From: Bacteroides sp.
GTDB taxonomy: Bacteria > Bacteroidota > Bacteroidia > Bacteroidales > P3
Length of the DNA: 64,000 nucleotides
Reading direction: 5' to 3'
Assembly (NCBI GenBank): GCA_023662825.1
Contig: JAMPIH010000002.1
Span: forward strand, 62,001 to 126,000
Position numbers and translations under genes: made by a program. The notes below the pieces were generated by a model, which was not told the DNA's origin, did no database searches, and worked only from the letters and a program-made list of their open reading frames with translations. Positions 45,249 to 53,341 of this stretch are shown here, piece after piece; the first letter of the stretch is position 1; every line of letters begins with the position of its first letter.

Positions 45249-45470
45249 TTAATTCAGGTAGCTGCTTCGGCTGTAAGCCTCTAAAAACACCCGCTCGTCT
45301 TTGCTCAGGCTTTCTTTTCCGTGTTCACCCACTTTCTGCAGCAGCTGCATGGCATAGGCTTCCTGCTGCCGCTTGATGCGGTTGTATTCCGCATCGCTTA
45401 CGGACTTTCCGCTCAAATCCACGAAAGCCGTTTGGGGTTTCTTCCTGAAAATGTTTCCGAACCAAGACAT
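45249..45470 (-). CDS. Small DUF6576-like protein (rhomboid C-terminal tail remnant)
   Basis: 73 residues from the ATG at 45470. No membrane segment. The phrase SDAEYNRIKRQQEAYAMQLLQKVGEHGKESLSKDERVFLEAYS matches the short helical tail found at the end of Bacteroidetes rhomboid proteases, but the six-helix protease part is missing. It ends 3 bases before the membrane EEP gene, in the position a rhomboid gene normally has. Either a surviving tail after loss of the protease, or a small protein in its own right. Confidence 0.7.
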   Translation of the reverse strand: MSWFGNIFRKKPQTAFVDLSGKSVSDAEYNRIKRQQEAYAMQLLQKVGEHGKESLSKDERVFLEAYSRSSYLN

Positions 45471-45518
45471 TTGGGCACGATTCAAAACAACTAAGGTACG
45501 AAAAAAGCGGGAAATGCC

Positions 45519-45526
45519 TAAATTTG
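45519..45526 (+). promoter_or_regulatory. Candidate -7 element of the acyl-CoA reductase gene
   Basis: TAAATTTG 24 bases before the ATG at 45551; upstream box unclear. Confidence 0.4.
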
Positions 45527-45550
45527 CCTCATACGTACAAGTTTGGCATC

Positions 45551-46555
45551 ATGGAAAAGAACGCATTGACAGAACGACGGCTGCAGGATTTCTGCGCATT
45601 GGGCAACTACCTCAAGGAGGCGGATTCCGACCCGCAGTGGAAGCGGGTTGTGGAGCGGGCTTGTGCGGCCAACGGTTTCTTTACGCCCCAAAACATAGGG
45701 CGGGCGGTGGCGCAATGGGCAGGAATCTTGAACGAAGCCGGCTTGCGTGCCTGGATGGCGCCCTATCTCGGAAGGATCCCCGGAAAGAAGAAAGACATCG
45801 CCCTCGTTATGGCGGGCAATATCCCCTTGGTGGGCTTTCACGACTATCTGTGCGTGCTTTTGTGCGGTTATTCGGCGCAGGTCAAGCTGTCCTCGAAAGA
45901 CGCCTTCCTGCTGCCGTTTCTGAACGCCAGGATGCCGAGTTGCGCAGATGTGTGTTTCACCCAGGAGAGTGTGCGGGATTTCGACGCCATCATCGCCACC
46001 GGCAGCGGTAACACTTTCCGCTATTTCGATTATTATTTCGGCCGGTACCCGCACTTGTTGCGCAGGAACCGCACTTCCGTGGCCGTGTTGACAGGAAACG
46101 AAAGTTCCGCAGACCTGGAAAGGCTGGCCGACGATATCTTCTCGTATTTCGGCCTGGGATGCCGCAATGTGTCGAAAATCTTCCTGCCCAAGGGCTACGA
46201 TGTAAAGAAACTGGTGCGGGTTATGGCGCCTTATACGCAGGAATTGGCGCTCAACAACGGCTACAAGAACAATTACGACTATTATAAATCCGTATATCTG
46301 GTAAACGGGCAGGCGCACTTGGATACCGGGGCGGCGCTCTTTACCGAGGCCGAGGGGATGGCCTCACCCATGAGCGTGGTCTACTACGCTTATTACGAAA
46401 GTTTGGAGATCTTGAAGAATTTTCTGGGCGTGAACCGGGAACAGATACAGTGTGTGGTGGGAGAAGGCGGGTTGCCGTTCGGGAGCGCCCAGCAACCCGG
46501 CCTCGACGATTGGGCGGACGGAGAGAATGTCTTGGACTTCCTCGTCTCGCTTTAG
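45551..46555 (+). CDS. LuxC-family acyl-CoA reductase
   Basis: 334 residues from the ATG at 45551. It contains LuxC-like phrases: LVMAGNIPLVGFHDYLCVLLCGY, VKLSSKDAFLLP, FDAIIATGSGNTFRYFDYYF, the NGCRN-like GLGCRNVSKIFLP (catalytic Cys) and YKNNYDYYKSVYL. Such proteins reduce acyl-CoA to aldehyde with NADPH. In Bacteroidetes the gene often sits next to a ferredoxin gene, which is not seen here. Physiological substrate unknown. Confidence 0.82.
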   Translation: MEKNALTERRLQDFCALGNYLKEADSDPQWKRVVERACAANGFFTPQNIGRAVAQWAGILNEAGLRAWMAPYLGRIPGKKKDIALVMAGNIPLVGFHDYLCVLLCGYSAQVKLSSKDAFLLPFLNARMPSCADVCFTQESVRDFDAIIATGSGNTFRYFDYYFGRYPHLLRRNRTSVAVLTGNESSADLERLADDIFSYFGLGCRNVSKIFLPKGYDVKKLVRVMAPYTQELALNNGYKNNYDYYKSVYLVNGQAHLDTGAALFTEAEGMASPMSVVYYAYYESLEILKNFLGVNREQIQCVVGEGGLPFGSAQQPGLDDWADGENVLDFLVSL

Positions 46556-46558
46556 CGT

Positions 46559-47158
46559 TTATTTTCCGGTGATTTCAAAATTCACGTCTTCGATCGTGTC
46601 GTTTACGATATGCTTGCCCGATTTCTTGAGCTGGGCGCGGATCTGCAGCAGAAAGAGCAGGTTGGTGAGGCCGTAGAAAATGCAGCCGCAGCCTACCAGG
46701 ATCATCATGGCCTGTTCGGAGGCGATGGGACGGAAGCAGATAAAGATGCCCAGGAACAGCAGCACGGCACCCAAGACATATTCGGCGGCGTTGGTCTTGA
46801 CGCCCGATTTACGGATGCCCATCAGCGAGGCCAGTTGGCTGATTCCGCATATGGCCAGGAAGATACCCAGCAGGATCATGACGAACTTGACCCAGAATCC
46901 GGGGGCGATGATCAAGGCCAGTCCGACCACAAGGCTCAATGCCAGATTGAAGTAGTTCATGCCGGCGGGCTTGCGGCTGTCCATGAAAAGGCTAAGGAAA
47001 GACACCGCCCCGATAAAGAGGATGATGCCGCCGGTAATCACGACGAACAGGTTGGGGGTCAGGTTGGGGAAAAAGCAGAAGAACAGCCCGGCCAGGATAA
47101 ACAGGACGGAACGCGTGGTGCTTTTCTTCGTGTCGAAAGCGGAAATGAAAATGTTCAT
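46559..47158 (-). CDS. DUF308/HdeD-like membrane protein
   Basis: 199 residues with six hydrophobic helices in two repeated halves (FFCFFPNLTPNLFVVITGGIILFIGA and LLFLGIFICFRPIASEQAMMILVGCGCIFYGL), typical of HdeD/DUF308. These are inner-membrane proteins of unclear role, linked in E. coli to acid resistance. Third gene of a small operon after the SIMPL and secreted hypothetical genes. Confidence 0.85.
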   Translation of the reverse strand: MNIFISAFDTKKSTTRSVLFILAGLFFCFFPNLTPNLFVVITGGIILFIGAVSFLSLFMDSRKPAGMNYFNLALSLVVGLALIIAPGFWVKFVMILLGIFLAICGISQLASLMGIRKSGVKTNAAEYVLGAVLLFLGIFICFRPIASEQAMMILVGCGCIFYGLTNLLFLLQIRAQLKKSGKHIVNDTIEDVNFEITGK

Positions 47159-47170
47159 GGTTTTATGGGT

Positions 47171-48142
47171 TTAATGGTTTGACGATGTGTTTTTCTTTCT
47201 TTTCTTGGGGTCGGGATTGCGGGCCACGATATCCTCGTGCAGCCTCCACTTGCCGTTTTCGAACACATAGGCCTGGTAGATTCCGCCTTCGGGCACGTAA
47301 TAGGCGTAGTCGTCGGCCATGGCGGTCTGTTGCGGCATCAGGCGGTCGAAGATAATCATGTTCGCCTTCTTTTCCGTCTTCTTGTCCTTGGCGTTCTTCT
47401 GCAGATACGCCTGGTAGTCGTAGCGCAGTATCATGCCCGTTTTCCGGCCGAAGCGGAACACGACCCGCTTCAGATCCGGGTCCTTGCGGCTTCTGTCGGT
47501 CTTGGCGCTGCCCGGAACCTTGCCCTTGTTCACGAAAAGGCTCGCGCCGAACTGCACCTGTCCGTCGGGCTTTATGTACATGGGTTCGATAACGCTCTGC
47601 TGATAGAGTTCCTGCCCCGAATTCCAGCCCAGAAAAGTATAGTAGGTGCGGTTCCCTACCTTTTGCGGTATGCAGTCGTAATAGAACGCGCCCCACCAGT
47701 TCTCCGCCGTTCCCGGAATCTGTTCGGGAAAAGGCTGGTAGAGCGACATATCGTTGAGGTCGTACAGCAGGTAATCGTTCTTGGTGGTGCGTCTTACCTG
47801 CAGCAGGGCCTTGTACGACACCGTGCCTCCCACTTCGGGAACGCCCCAGTTGAGCATGCGGAAACTCTGCTCCTCGCCCTTGTAATAATTCAGGTTCTTT
47901 ACCTTCTCGAAAGGAAATTCCCGACCTTGATACTTTTCAAGCACTTCTTGCGCGAAGAGGCTGAAACTGTCGCTGGCGTTCCAGCGGTAATCGGCGGGGC
48001 AGGCGTAGATATTGGCGAACAGGCGGTTCAGCTCGGCAAGCTGAACGCTCACCGAATCGCCCGTGTTCTGACAGAGGCCGCATGTGGGCGGCAGGAAGGC
48101 CAGCCACCACAAACCGTACCGTAACAGCGCCGGAAGTTTCAT
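47171..48142 (-). CDS. Hypothetical secreted protein
   Basis: 323 residues from the ATG at 48142, which overlaps the SIMPL-gene stop by one base (TGATG). A signal peptide is likely (residues 5-25, ending CGLCQN). Not recognised. The middle has several Tyr/Trp-rich strands (FYYDCIPQKVGNRTYYTFLGWNS), and the C-terminal ~35 residues are basic. Co-transcription with a SIMPL and a DUF308 gene suggests an envelope role. Confidence 0.72.
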   Translation of the reverse strand: MKLPALLRYGLWWLAFLPPTCGLCQNTGDSVSVQLAELNRLFANIYACPADYRWNASDSFSLFAQEVLEKYQGREFPFEKVKNLNYYKGEEQSFRMLNWGVPEVGGTVSYKALLQVRRTTKNDYLLYDLNDMSLYQPFPEQIPGTAENWWGAFYYDCIPQKVGNRTYYTFLGWNSGQELYQQSVIEPMYIKPDGQVQFGASLFVNKGKVPGSAKTDRSRKDPDLKRVVFRFGRKTGMILRYDYQAYLQKNAKDKKTEKKANMIIFDRLMPQQTAMADDYAYYVPEGGIYQAYVFENGKWRLHEDIVARNPDPKKRKKNTSSNH

Positions 48143-48840
48143 CAATCGATCAGGTAGGTGATGGTGGTCACCACGCGGATGTTCTTTACGTGGGGCGTGG
48201 TGGCGTCGCTGTCGGCAATGCTGAACGAACCCTGGCTGGCCGTCTTGATCTTGCCCACCTTGCTGTGGCTGTCTTTGGCGAATTTCTCGGCGGCTTCGCG
48301 GGCGTTTTTCGTGGCTTCGGCAATCATGTCGGGCTTGATGTCGTTCAGGGCCGTGTATTCATACACCTCGCCCCGCCAGTCCTGGTTCTCGAGCACGATG
48401 CCTTGCGAGAGCAGCTTCTCCTGGCTGCTGATAAGCTTGCGCACGGCATCCACGTCCGATGAGGTTACGGTAATGATGCAGGTGGCGTAGAAACGCGACT
48501 GTCCCGCCTTGATCTCATCGCTGTACATATTGGTCTTGCGGTCTTCCACCATCGGGGCCTTTACGGTGATCTCGCTTTCGGAAATGCCGCCCTTGTTCAG
48601 GAATTCCAATACCTTGGTGCGGGTCTTCTGTATGTCGGCGTAGAGTTGGCCGATATCGTTGCCGAAGGCCTTGAAACAGATGGGCCAGGTAACCTTATTG
48701 GCCTGCACCGTGCGTTCGGAAAGCCCGCGCACGGTAACGGTGCGGTCGTTGTCGCGGTGCTGTATGCCGTAGCCCACCAGCCATCCCAGGGCGATCAGGG
48801 CGATGCCCAGCACGATCGATTCGAGTCTGAAGTTTTTCAT
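48142..48840 (-). CDS. SIMPL (DUF541) domain protein
   Basis: 232 residues. An N-terminal membrane anchor (residues 8-25), then the SIMPL fold: VRGLSERTVQANKVTWPI, ITVTSSDVDAVRKLI, a short motif with DIKPDMIAEATKNAREAAEKFAKD and closing VRVVTTITYLI. Periplasmic. SIMPL proteins are widespread and poorly understood, some oligomerising in the periplasm. First gene of a three-gene operon. Confidence 0.85.
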   Translation of the reverse strand: MKNFRLESIVLGIALIALGWLVGYGIQHRDNDRTVTVRGLSERTVQANKVTWPICFKAFGNDIGQLYADIQKTRTKVLEFLNKGGISESEITVKAPMVEDRKTNMYSDEIKAGQSRFYATCIITVTSSDVDAVRKLISSQEKLLSQGIVLENQDWRGEVYEYTALNDIKPDMIAEATKNAREAAEKFAKDSHSKVGKIKTASQGSFSIADSDATTPHVKNIRVVTTITYLID

Positions 48841-48880
48841 AGCGTAGGAATTTTATCGTTTTCGGAACGTAAAGATAAAA

Positions 48881-48912
48881 AAAAGCCGGGGAAATCGATT
48901 CCCCCGGCTTTC
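48881..48912 (-). terminator. Terminator of the thioredoxin-fold T9SS cargo gene
   Basis: AAGCCGGGG pairs with CCCCGGCTT around a short AT-rich loop, with an eight-base T run on the minus strand, 22 bases after the stop at 48935. Confidence 0.85.
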
Positions 48913-48934
48913 ATAGGCGCTCAAAAGAGCCGGC

Positions 48935-50869
48935 TTATCTTACGACTACCAGTTTGCGGTGAGCCGACTGGCCGTCTTTGGTAAGGCGTACCACATAGGT
49001 ACCCTGGGCAAAGGCGGAGGTGGCAATCAGCAGATCGCCGTTCACATTGTTGCTGAAGTAAACGCGACGGCCGGTAAGGTCGAAAATCTCAACATCGGCA
49101 CCGTCGAGGTTCGTGATGTTCACGTTTTCGAACGCCGGGTTGGGATATACGCGTACATCGCCCATCACTTCGTCTTCGTTGGCCACATTTTGAGCGGCGA
49201 CGGAAACTGATGCCGATTGGAAGATTTTCTTTGAGGCTATATCTTGAACAAAGCAAACCACTTCCAAATCAGTGATTTCTTCCATATGGGTTTTCTTTAA
49301 GTTGACCGTATAGGAAAAATCTTTTGCAACCCCTTTTTCAAATTCAGTGAGCGCACCATTGCCGGTGGTCGGCATATCCATGGCAACCCAGTGGAATTCT
49401 TTCTCTCTATTGGTGCCTACGTTTCCGGTCGTTGTTTTTTCCGTAACGGCGGCAAAAACGGAAACCTTGCCAGAGAAAGGAGTGGTTACGGAAAAATTCA
49501 GGGCTAATGAACCGGTATTTGCATCAGCTTCCGCCTTGGTGATGGTGATGTCGGCCATGGCCTTTTGGGCATGGGCGGCTGTTGCTTTCTGTTTCAGAGT
49601 GGTCATCATTTCGGCATAATAGTTGGACCACGAAGAGATATTGTCTTCTCCGTTATATACAGGGAAGGGGATATATCCGGCACCATCCAGGTCATCATAG
49701 ACAATGCTGCGGTAATCGCAGGCAGGAATGTAGTATGCATCACCATAGCATTGGTATTTGATTACATTGATTTTCCCTTCGTTCCTAAGCTCTTCCAAGG
49801 CGGGATTCAGGTATTGGTTCATTGAGTTGCAAGGCCCGCACCACGATGCGGTAAAGCATTCCATCAAGGGTACATAGTCTTGGTTCAAGGTGCTTGCATC
49901 GATTACAGTGAAAATCCACGACAACGTATCTTGGCCGGTTGCATTTACTTCGTTTCCGTTAAAGGATACTGGCCAAATTTTCATTTGGTTTTCTCCGAAG
50001 TGGGCCGCAGACAAGTTAATCGCTTGGGTGATGGATGCGGAGCCGGTAATCATTTCCAAGGCAGGAGAAAATGTGATGTTCTTGATTTGCGGAGCTTCTC
50101 CATTTATAGAAAAGGCATATTGGGCGGAATCGATAAGCAAAGCGGAAGTATTGGAAAAAGATAAGTTAAAATCTTCTTTCGTGTTTTCATCAAAGGAAGA
50201 TTCAGCCAAGAAAGGAGGCGAAACCATCTTCATCTTGATGTCGGAGGTTCCTAATTCCATCGGGTAGGCAGAAAGTTTAAAATTGTCGATAAAGAAGTAG
50301 AAAGTGGTGGTGGCTACGTGCTTGTTGTTGAAAAGAATTTCTAATTCAACATCGGATTTACCCGCCCATTTGTTGTCCAATGCGGCTACAAAAGTTTGTT
50401 CGATACTTGCTCCTAAGCCTTTCAGCATCATTATTGTATCCCATGTACTATTGTCTTTTTCACGGATTCTGATGCCGAAATTACGGGCCGAATTGTTTGA
50501 GGACGCTTGAAAATCGACGTCCAGACTGATAACGTTGATGACATCGGCGTCTAACGAAATGGGATTGGTGATCAATTCGTAAGATCCGTCTATAGGAGTC
50601 TTTAACCCGCCTTGCACGATTTGCCCTTGTGGGTCATAAATATATCCTCCGGCAGCTTTTGTCCTCGCTTCATCAAGATACATGATATACAAAGGCCCTT
50701 CTTCTTCCGAAATTTTGGTGCATGAATTCAAATTCCAAACGGAAGTGCTCATTTTCCCTGTTTGAAAGTCTTCTAAAAAATAGGTTTTGGTTTGTGCCTG
50801 AGCGCTCGAGGCAGCGAAAGTCGTGGCCAAAAACGAGAGCGCACCGATCAGGAATTTCATTTTTTTCAT
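48935..50869 (-). CDS. T9SS-secreted protein with thioredoxin-like domain (type A sorting domain)
   Basis: 644 residues. Signal peptide ends SAQAQ. Residues ~28-205 resemble a choice-of-anchor J/cleaved-adhesin beta domain. A thioredoxin-like/Omp28-type domain follows with W343-C344-G-P-C347. The last ~75 residues are a type A T9SS sorting domain (VYPNPAFENVNITNL, VEIFDLTGRRVYF, GTYVVRLTKDG, KLVVVR). Expected outside the cell or on the surface, perhaps managing disulphides of other secreted proteins. Noticeably AT-rich compared with neighbours. Confidence 0.9.
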   Translation of the reverse strand: MKKMKFLIGALSFLATTFAASSAQAQTKTYFLEDFQTGKMSTSVWNLNSCTKISEEEGPLYIMYLDEARTKAAGGYIYDPQGQIVQGGLKTPIDGSYELITNPISLDADVINVISLDVDFQASSNNSARNFGIRIREKDNSTWDTIMMLKGLGASIEQTFVAALDNKWAGKSDVELEILFNNKHVATTTFYFFIDNFKLSAYPMELGTSDIKMKMVSPPFLAESSFDENTKEDFNLSFSNTSALLIDSAQYAFSINGEAPQIKNITFSPALEMITGSASITQAINLSAAHFGENQMKIWPVSFNGNEVNATGQDTLSWIFTVIDASTLNQDYVPLMECFTASWCGPCNSMNQYLNPALEELRNEGKINVIKYQCYGDAYYIPACDYRSIVYDDLDGAGYIPFPVYNGEDNISSWSNYYAEMMTTLKQKATAAHAQKAMADITITKAEADANTGSLALNFSVTTPFSGKVSVFAAVTEKTTTGNVGTNREKEFHWVAMDMPTTGNGALTEFEKGVAKDFSYTVNLKKTHMEEITDLEVVCFVQDIASKKIFQSASVSVAAQNVANEDEVMGDVRVYPNPAFENVNITNLDGADVEIFDLTGRRVYFSNNVNGDLLIATSAFAQGTYVVRLTKDGQSAHRKLVVVR

Positions 50870-50921
50870 AATGAATGAATGTTAAGTGTTCTGTTTTAAA
50901 TTTGGTTTTGGTTGGTTTTGA

Positions 50922-50951
50922 GCCGATGAACGGATTTCCCCGTTCATCGGC
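50922..50951 (-). promoter_or_regulatory. Strong 5'-leader hairpin of the T9SS cargo mRNA
   Basis: A perfect 12-base inverted repeat (GCCGATGAACGG and its complement) with a 6-base loop, 53 bases upstream of the start. It would sit near the 5' end of the message, with no T run on the coding strand, so it is more likely a stabiliser or regulator than a terminator. Confidence 0.55.
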
Positions 50952-51017
50952 GGCGTAAATGTACGATTTTTTCTATAGTATTAGGGTTCTTCATTATGTT
51001 TTTTTTTTCGTATGTAG

Positions 51018-51025
51018 TAAATTTG
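51018..51025 (+). promoter_or_regulatory. Candidate -7 element of ptb
   Basis: TAAATTTG, 40 bases before the ptb ATG; a T-rich stretch occupies the upstream-box position. The rest of the 196-base divergent region shows only the leader hairpin above. Confidence 0.5.
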
Positions 51026-51065
51026 TGCCCGTTTTCAATTGCTAAATTTTTAAAACACACGAGAT

Positions 51066-51974
51066 ATGGCTATTACAAAATTGGATGAGCTTTTCGACAT
51101 GGTGAAAGCCAAGGGGAAGAAACGTTTGGTGGCGGCTTATGCCGTGGATGACCACACGATTTGCGCCGTAAGCAAGGCGGTTGACATGGGGATTGTGGAT
51201 GCGACTTTGGTGGGGGACACCGAAACCATCAAAAAAGTATGCGAAGCGGAAAAGATCGACGTCAACAAATTTAAGATCGTTCAGGAAAGCGATGATATGA
51301 AAGCCGCGCAGACGGCTTGTAAATTAATCAATGCCGGTGAAGGCGATTTGTTGATGAAAGGATTGGTCAGCACGGACAAATACATGCGTGCTATTCTCAA
51401 CAAGGAAAACGGTTTGATGCCCGGTCCTAAGGCCATGCTGACCCATATGGCGCTCCTGCAGAATCCGAGTTATCACAAATTATTGGTGGTGAGCGATATG
51501 GCTATTATTCCCGCCCCTGATTTCAAACAGAAGCAGGCTATTTGCAACTATTTGATTTCCACGGCACGAAGTGTCGGTATCGAAAAGCCTAAAGTAGCGG
51601 TGTTGGCGGCAACCGAACAGGTTTCGGTGGGTATGCCGGCTTGTGCGGAAGGAGCTTTGTTGGCCAAGATGGCCGACCGCGGTCAGATCAAGGGCGGTTA
51701 TGTGGACGGTCCTTTGGCATTGGATGTAGCCATCGATAAGGAAGCCTGCGAAATCAAGGGTGTGGGCGGTCCCGTGGCCGGCGATGCCGACTGCCTGTTG
51801 TTCCCCAATATTGAATCGGGAAATGTGTTTTATAAGATGCATACCAAATTCTGTCACGGCGAAGTGGCGGCCATGGTGGTCGGTGCCCGTGTTCCCTGCG
51901 TGCTTTCCTCTCGCGGCGACACCATGCAGACCAAATTATATTCTATTGCGTTGGCTGCCCTTTCCTGCAAGTAA
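51066..51974 (+). CDS. ptb: Phosphate butyryltransferase
   Basis: 302 residues. It resembles phosphotransbutyrylase (TGE-free core LVGDTETIKKV, LLMKGLVSTDKYMRAIL, VVSDMAIIPAPDFKQKQ, VAVLAATEQVSVGMPAC, GPLALDVAI, LLFPNIESGNVFYK). It swaps CoA for phosphate on butyryl or branched-chain acyl groups, the first step of making ATP with butyrate kinase. No buk gene is adjacent, unlike many ptb-buk pairs. Phosphate acetyltransferase is a less likely alternative. Confidence 0.88.
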   Translation: MAITKLDELFDMVKAKGKKRLVAAYAVDDHTICAVSKAVDMGIVDATLVGDTETIKKVCEAEKIDVNKFKIVQESDDMKAAQTACKLINAGEGDLLMKGLVSTDKYMRAILNKENGLMPGPKAMLTHMALLQNPSYHKLLVVSDMAIIPAPDFKQKQAICNYLISTARSVGIEKPKVAVLAATEQVSVGMPACAEGALLAKMADRGQIKGGYVDGPLALDVAIDKEACEIKGVGGPVAGDADCLLFPNIESGNVFYKMHTKFCHGEVAAMVVGARVPCVLSSRGDTMQTKLYSIALAALSCK

Positions 51975-51994
51975 AGGAGGCGTGTGCCTATCAG

Positions 51995-52031
51995 AAGCCG
52001 GTACGGTTCGAACACCGTTCCGGCTTTTTAT
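51995..52031 (+). terminator. Terminator of ptb
   Basis: AAGCCGG-ACGG pairs with CCGT-CCGGCTT (51995-52006 with 52015-52026) followed by a T run, ~20 bases after the stop. Confidence 0.85.
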
Positions 52032-52048
52032 TATTAGTCTATTAAAAA

Positions 52049-52675
52049 ATGTATATGGAAAATCTCGGTGTACTGGCGCTTTCGGTATTCACCAGTCTGT
52101 TCGCCATCGTGAACCCGGTCGTGAACATTCCCATCTTTTTGGACCTGACCTCCTCGGCGGATGCCGCCACCAAGAAAAAGGTGGCTAAGATGTCCACGGT
52201 AACGGCTTTCTTTATTGTATTCGTCTTTTTGATTTTGGGAAAGTCCATTTTTGATTTCTTAGGCATAACGATTCCCGCCTTCCGTATCACGGGGGGAATC
52301 CTGCTGTTTTATGTGGGCTTTGAATTGCTTTCTTCCAAAAAATCGAGCATCCAGAGCAATACGGGAAAACCCGTGGCATTCGACGAAAGCGTGGCCATCT
52401 CGCCTCTGGCGATTCCTATGCTGGCGGGGCCGGGCACCATCGTGGCGGCCATGAACTACACCGCCAACCAGGACTATATCGGCATGGCGGTCATCGCCCT
52501 GATGCTGGCCTTGGTCATGTTCATCACCTATCTGGCCTTTATCTTCAGCGAGAGGATTTTCAAGGTGCTGGGCAGCAACATCATTATGGTGCTGGGCAAG
52601 CTGATGGGGCTTATCGTGGCCATTATGGGCACCAATATGGTGCTGGACGGCATTAAGACGGCATTGTTGTCGTAG
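52049..52675 (+). CDS. MarC-family integral membrane protein
   Basis: 208 residues, six helices in two halves. The opening FTSLFAIVNPVVNIPIFLDLT and ISPLAIPMLAGPGTIVA are MarC/YhgN/SNG1 hallmarks. MarC proteins are inner-membrane, with transport roles inferred but not shown. An ATG at 52055 is an alternative start. It sits just upstream of the V-ATPase operon. Confidence 0.9.
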   Translation: MYMENLGVLALSVFTSLFAIVNPVVNIPIFLDLTSSADAATKKKVAKMSTVTAFFIVFVFLILGKSIFDFLGITIPAFRITGGILLFYVGFELLSSKKSSIQSNTGKPVAFDESVAISPLAIPMLAGPGTIVAAMNYTANQDYIGMAVIALMLALVMFITYLAFIFSERIFKVLGSNIIMVLGKLMGLIVAIMGTNMVLDGIKTALLS

Positions 52676-52697
52676 TCGCCGATTTTAATTAACTTTA
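52667..52697 (+). promoter_or_regulatory. Candidate promoter of the V-ATPase operon
   Basis: TTG at 52667-52669 (inside the marC end), a 20-base spacer and TAACTTTA at 52690-52697, about 30 bases before the first ATPase gene. The -7 box ends in A, not G. Confidence 0.4.
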
Positions 52698-52726
52698 CCC
52701 CGTTTTGTTTGCACAATATCCAAGCT

Positions 52727-53332
52727 ATGGAAAATAAAATACAGGCGCTTGCCGACAAACTGTATCAAGACGGTTTAGGCAAGGGCAAGGAAGAAGGCGA
52801 ACGCCTCTTGGCGCAGGCCAAGGAACAGGCCCGCCAGTTGCAGGACGAAGCCCGCCGCAAGGCCGACGAAATCATCGAAAAGGCGCGTAAGGAAGCTGAA
52901 GACCTCAAGAACAACGCGCTTACCGAAATCAAGATCACTTCCCGTCAGATGATTGCCACCTTGAAGAAAGAAGTGGAAGAGCAATTGATGGGCAAGGTGG
53001 TGGATCCGGGCGTGCGCTCGGCCATGGAACAGCAGCAGTTCATGCAGGAACTGATCCTCAAGGCGGTTTCTGCCTTCGCTTCCGGCAGCCAGGCTCCCGA
53101 TCTGCGGCTGATTCTTCCCGAATCCGACCAAGCGGCCTACGACGCTTTCTTAAGGGAGCTTACCGGAAACACCTTGAAAGAAGGGCTTTCGGTATCGTTC
53201 AGCGGCGATATGCAGGGCGGCTTCAAGATCGAGAACCGTGCGGGCGGCTACCTGCTCAGTTTTACCGAAGAAGACTTTCTGGCGCTCTTTAAGGAATACG
53301 CCCGCCCCAAACTCAAACAACTCCTCTTTTAA
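52727..53332 (+). CDS. V-type ATPase subunit E
   Basis: 201 residues from the ATG at 52727. A long charged helix (residues ~15-85, many Glu, Lys, Ala, Arg) precedes a globular C-terminal head, the peripheral-stalk subunit E pattern. First of seven V-ATPase genes transcribed together. Its partner stalk protein G/H was not found in the operon. Confidence 0.88.
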   Translation: MENKIQALADKLYQDGLGKGKEEGERLLAQAKEQARQLQDEARRKADEIIEKARKEAEDLKNNALTEIKITSRQMIATLKKEVEEQLMGKVVDPGVRSAMEQQQFMQELILKAVSAFASGSQAPDLRLILPESDQAAYDAFLRELTGNTLKEGLSVSFSGDMQGGFKIENRAGGYLLSFTEEDFLALFKEYARPKLKQLLF

Positions 53333-53341
53333 GTGTTTGCC

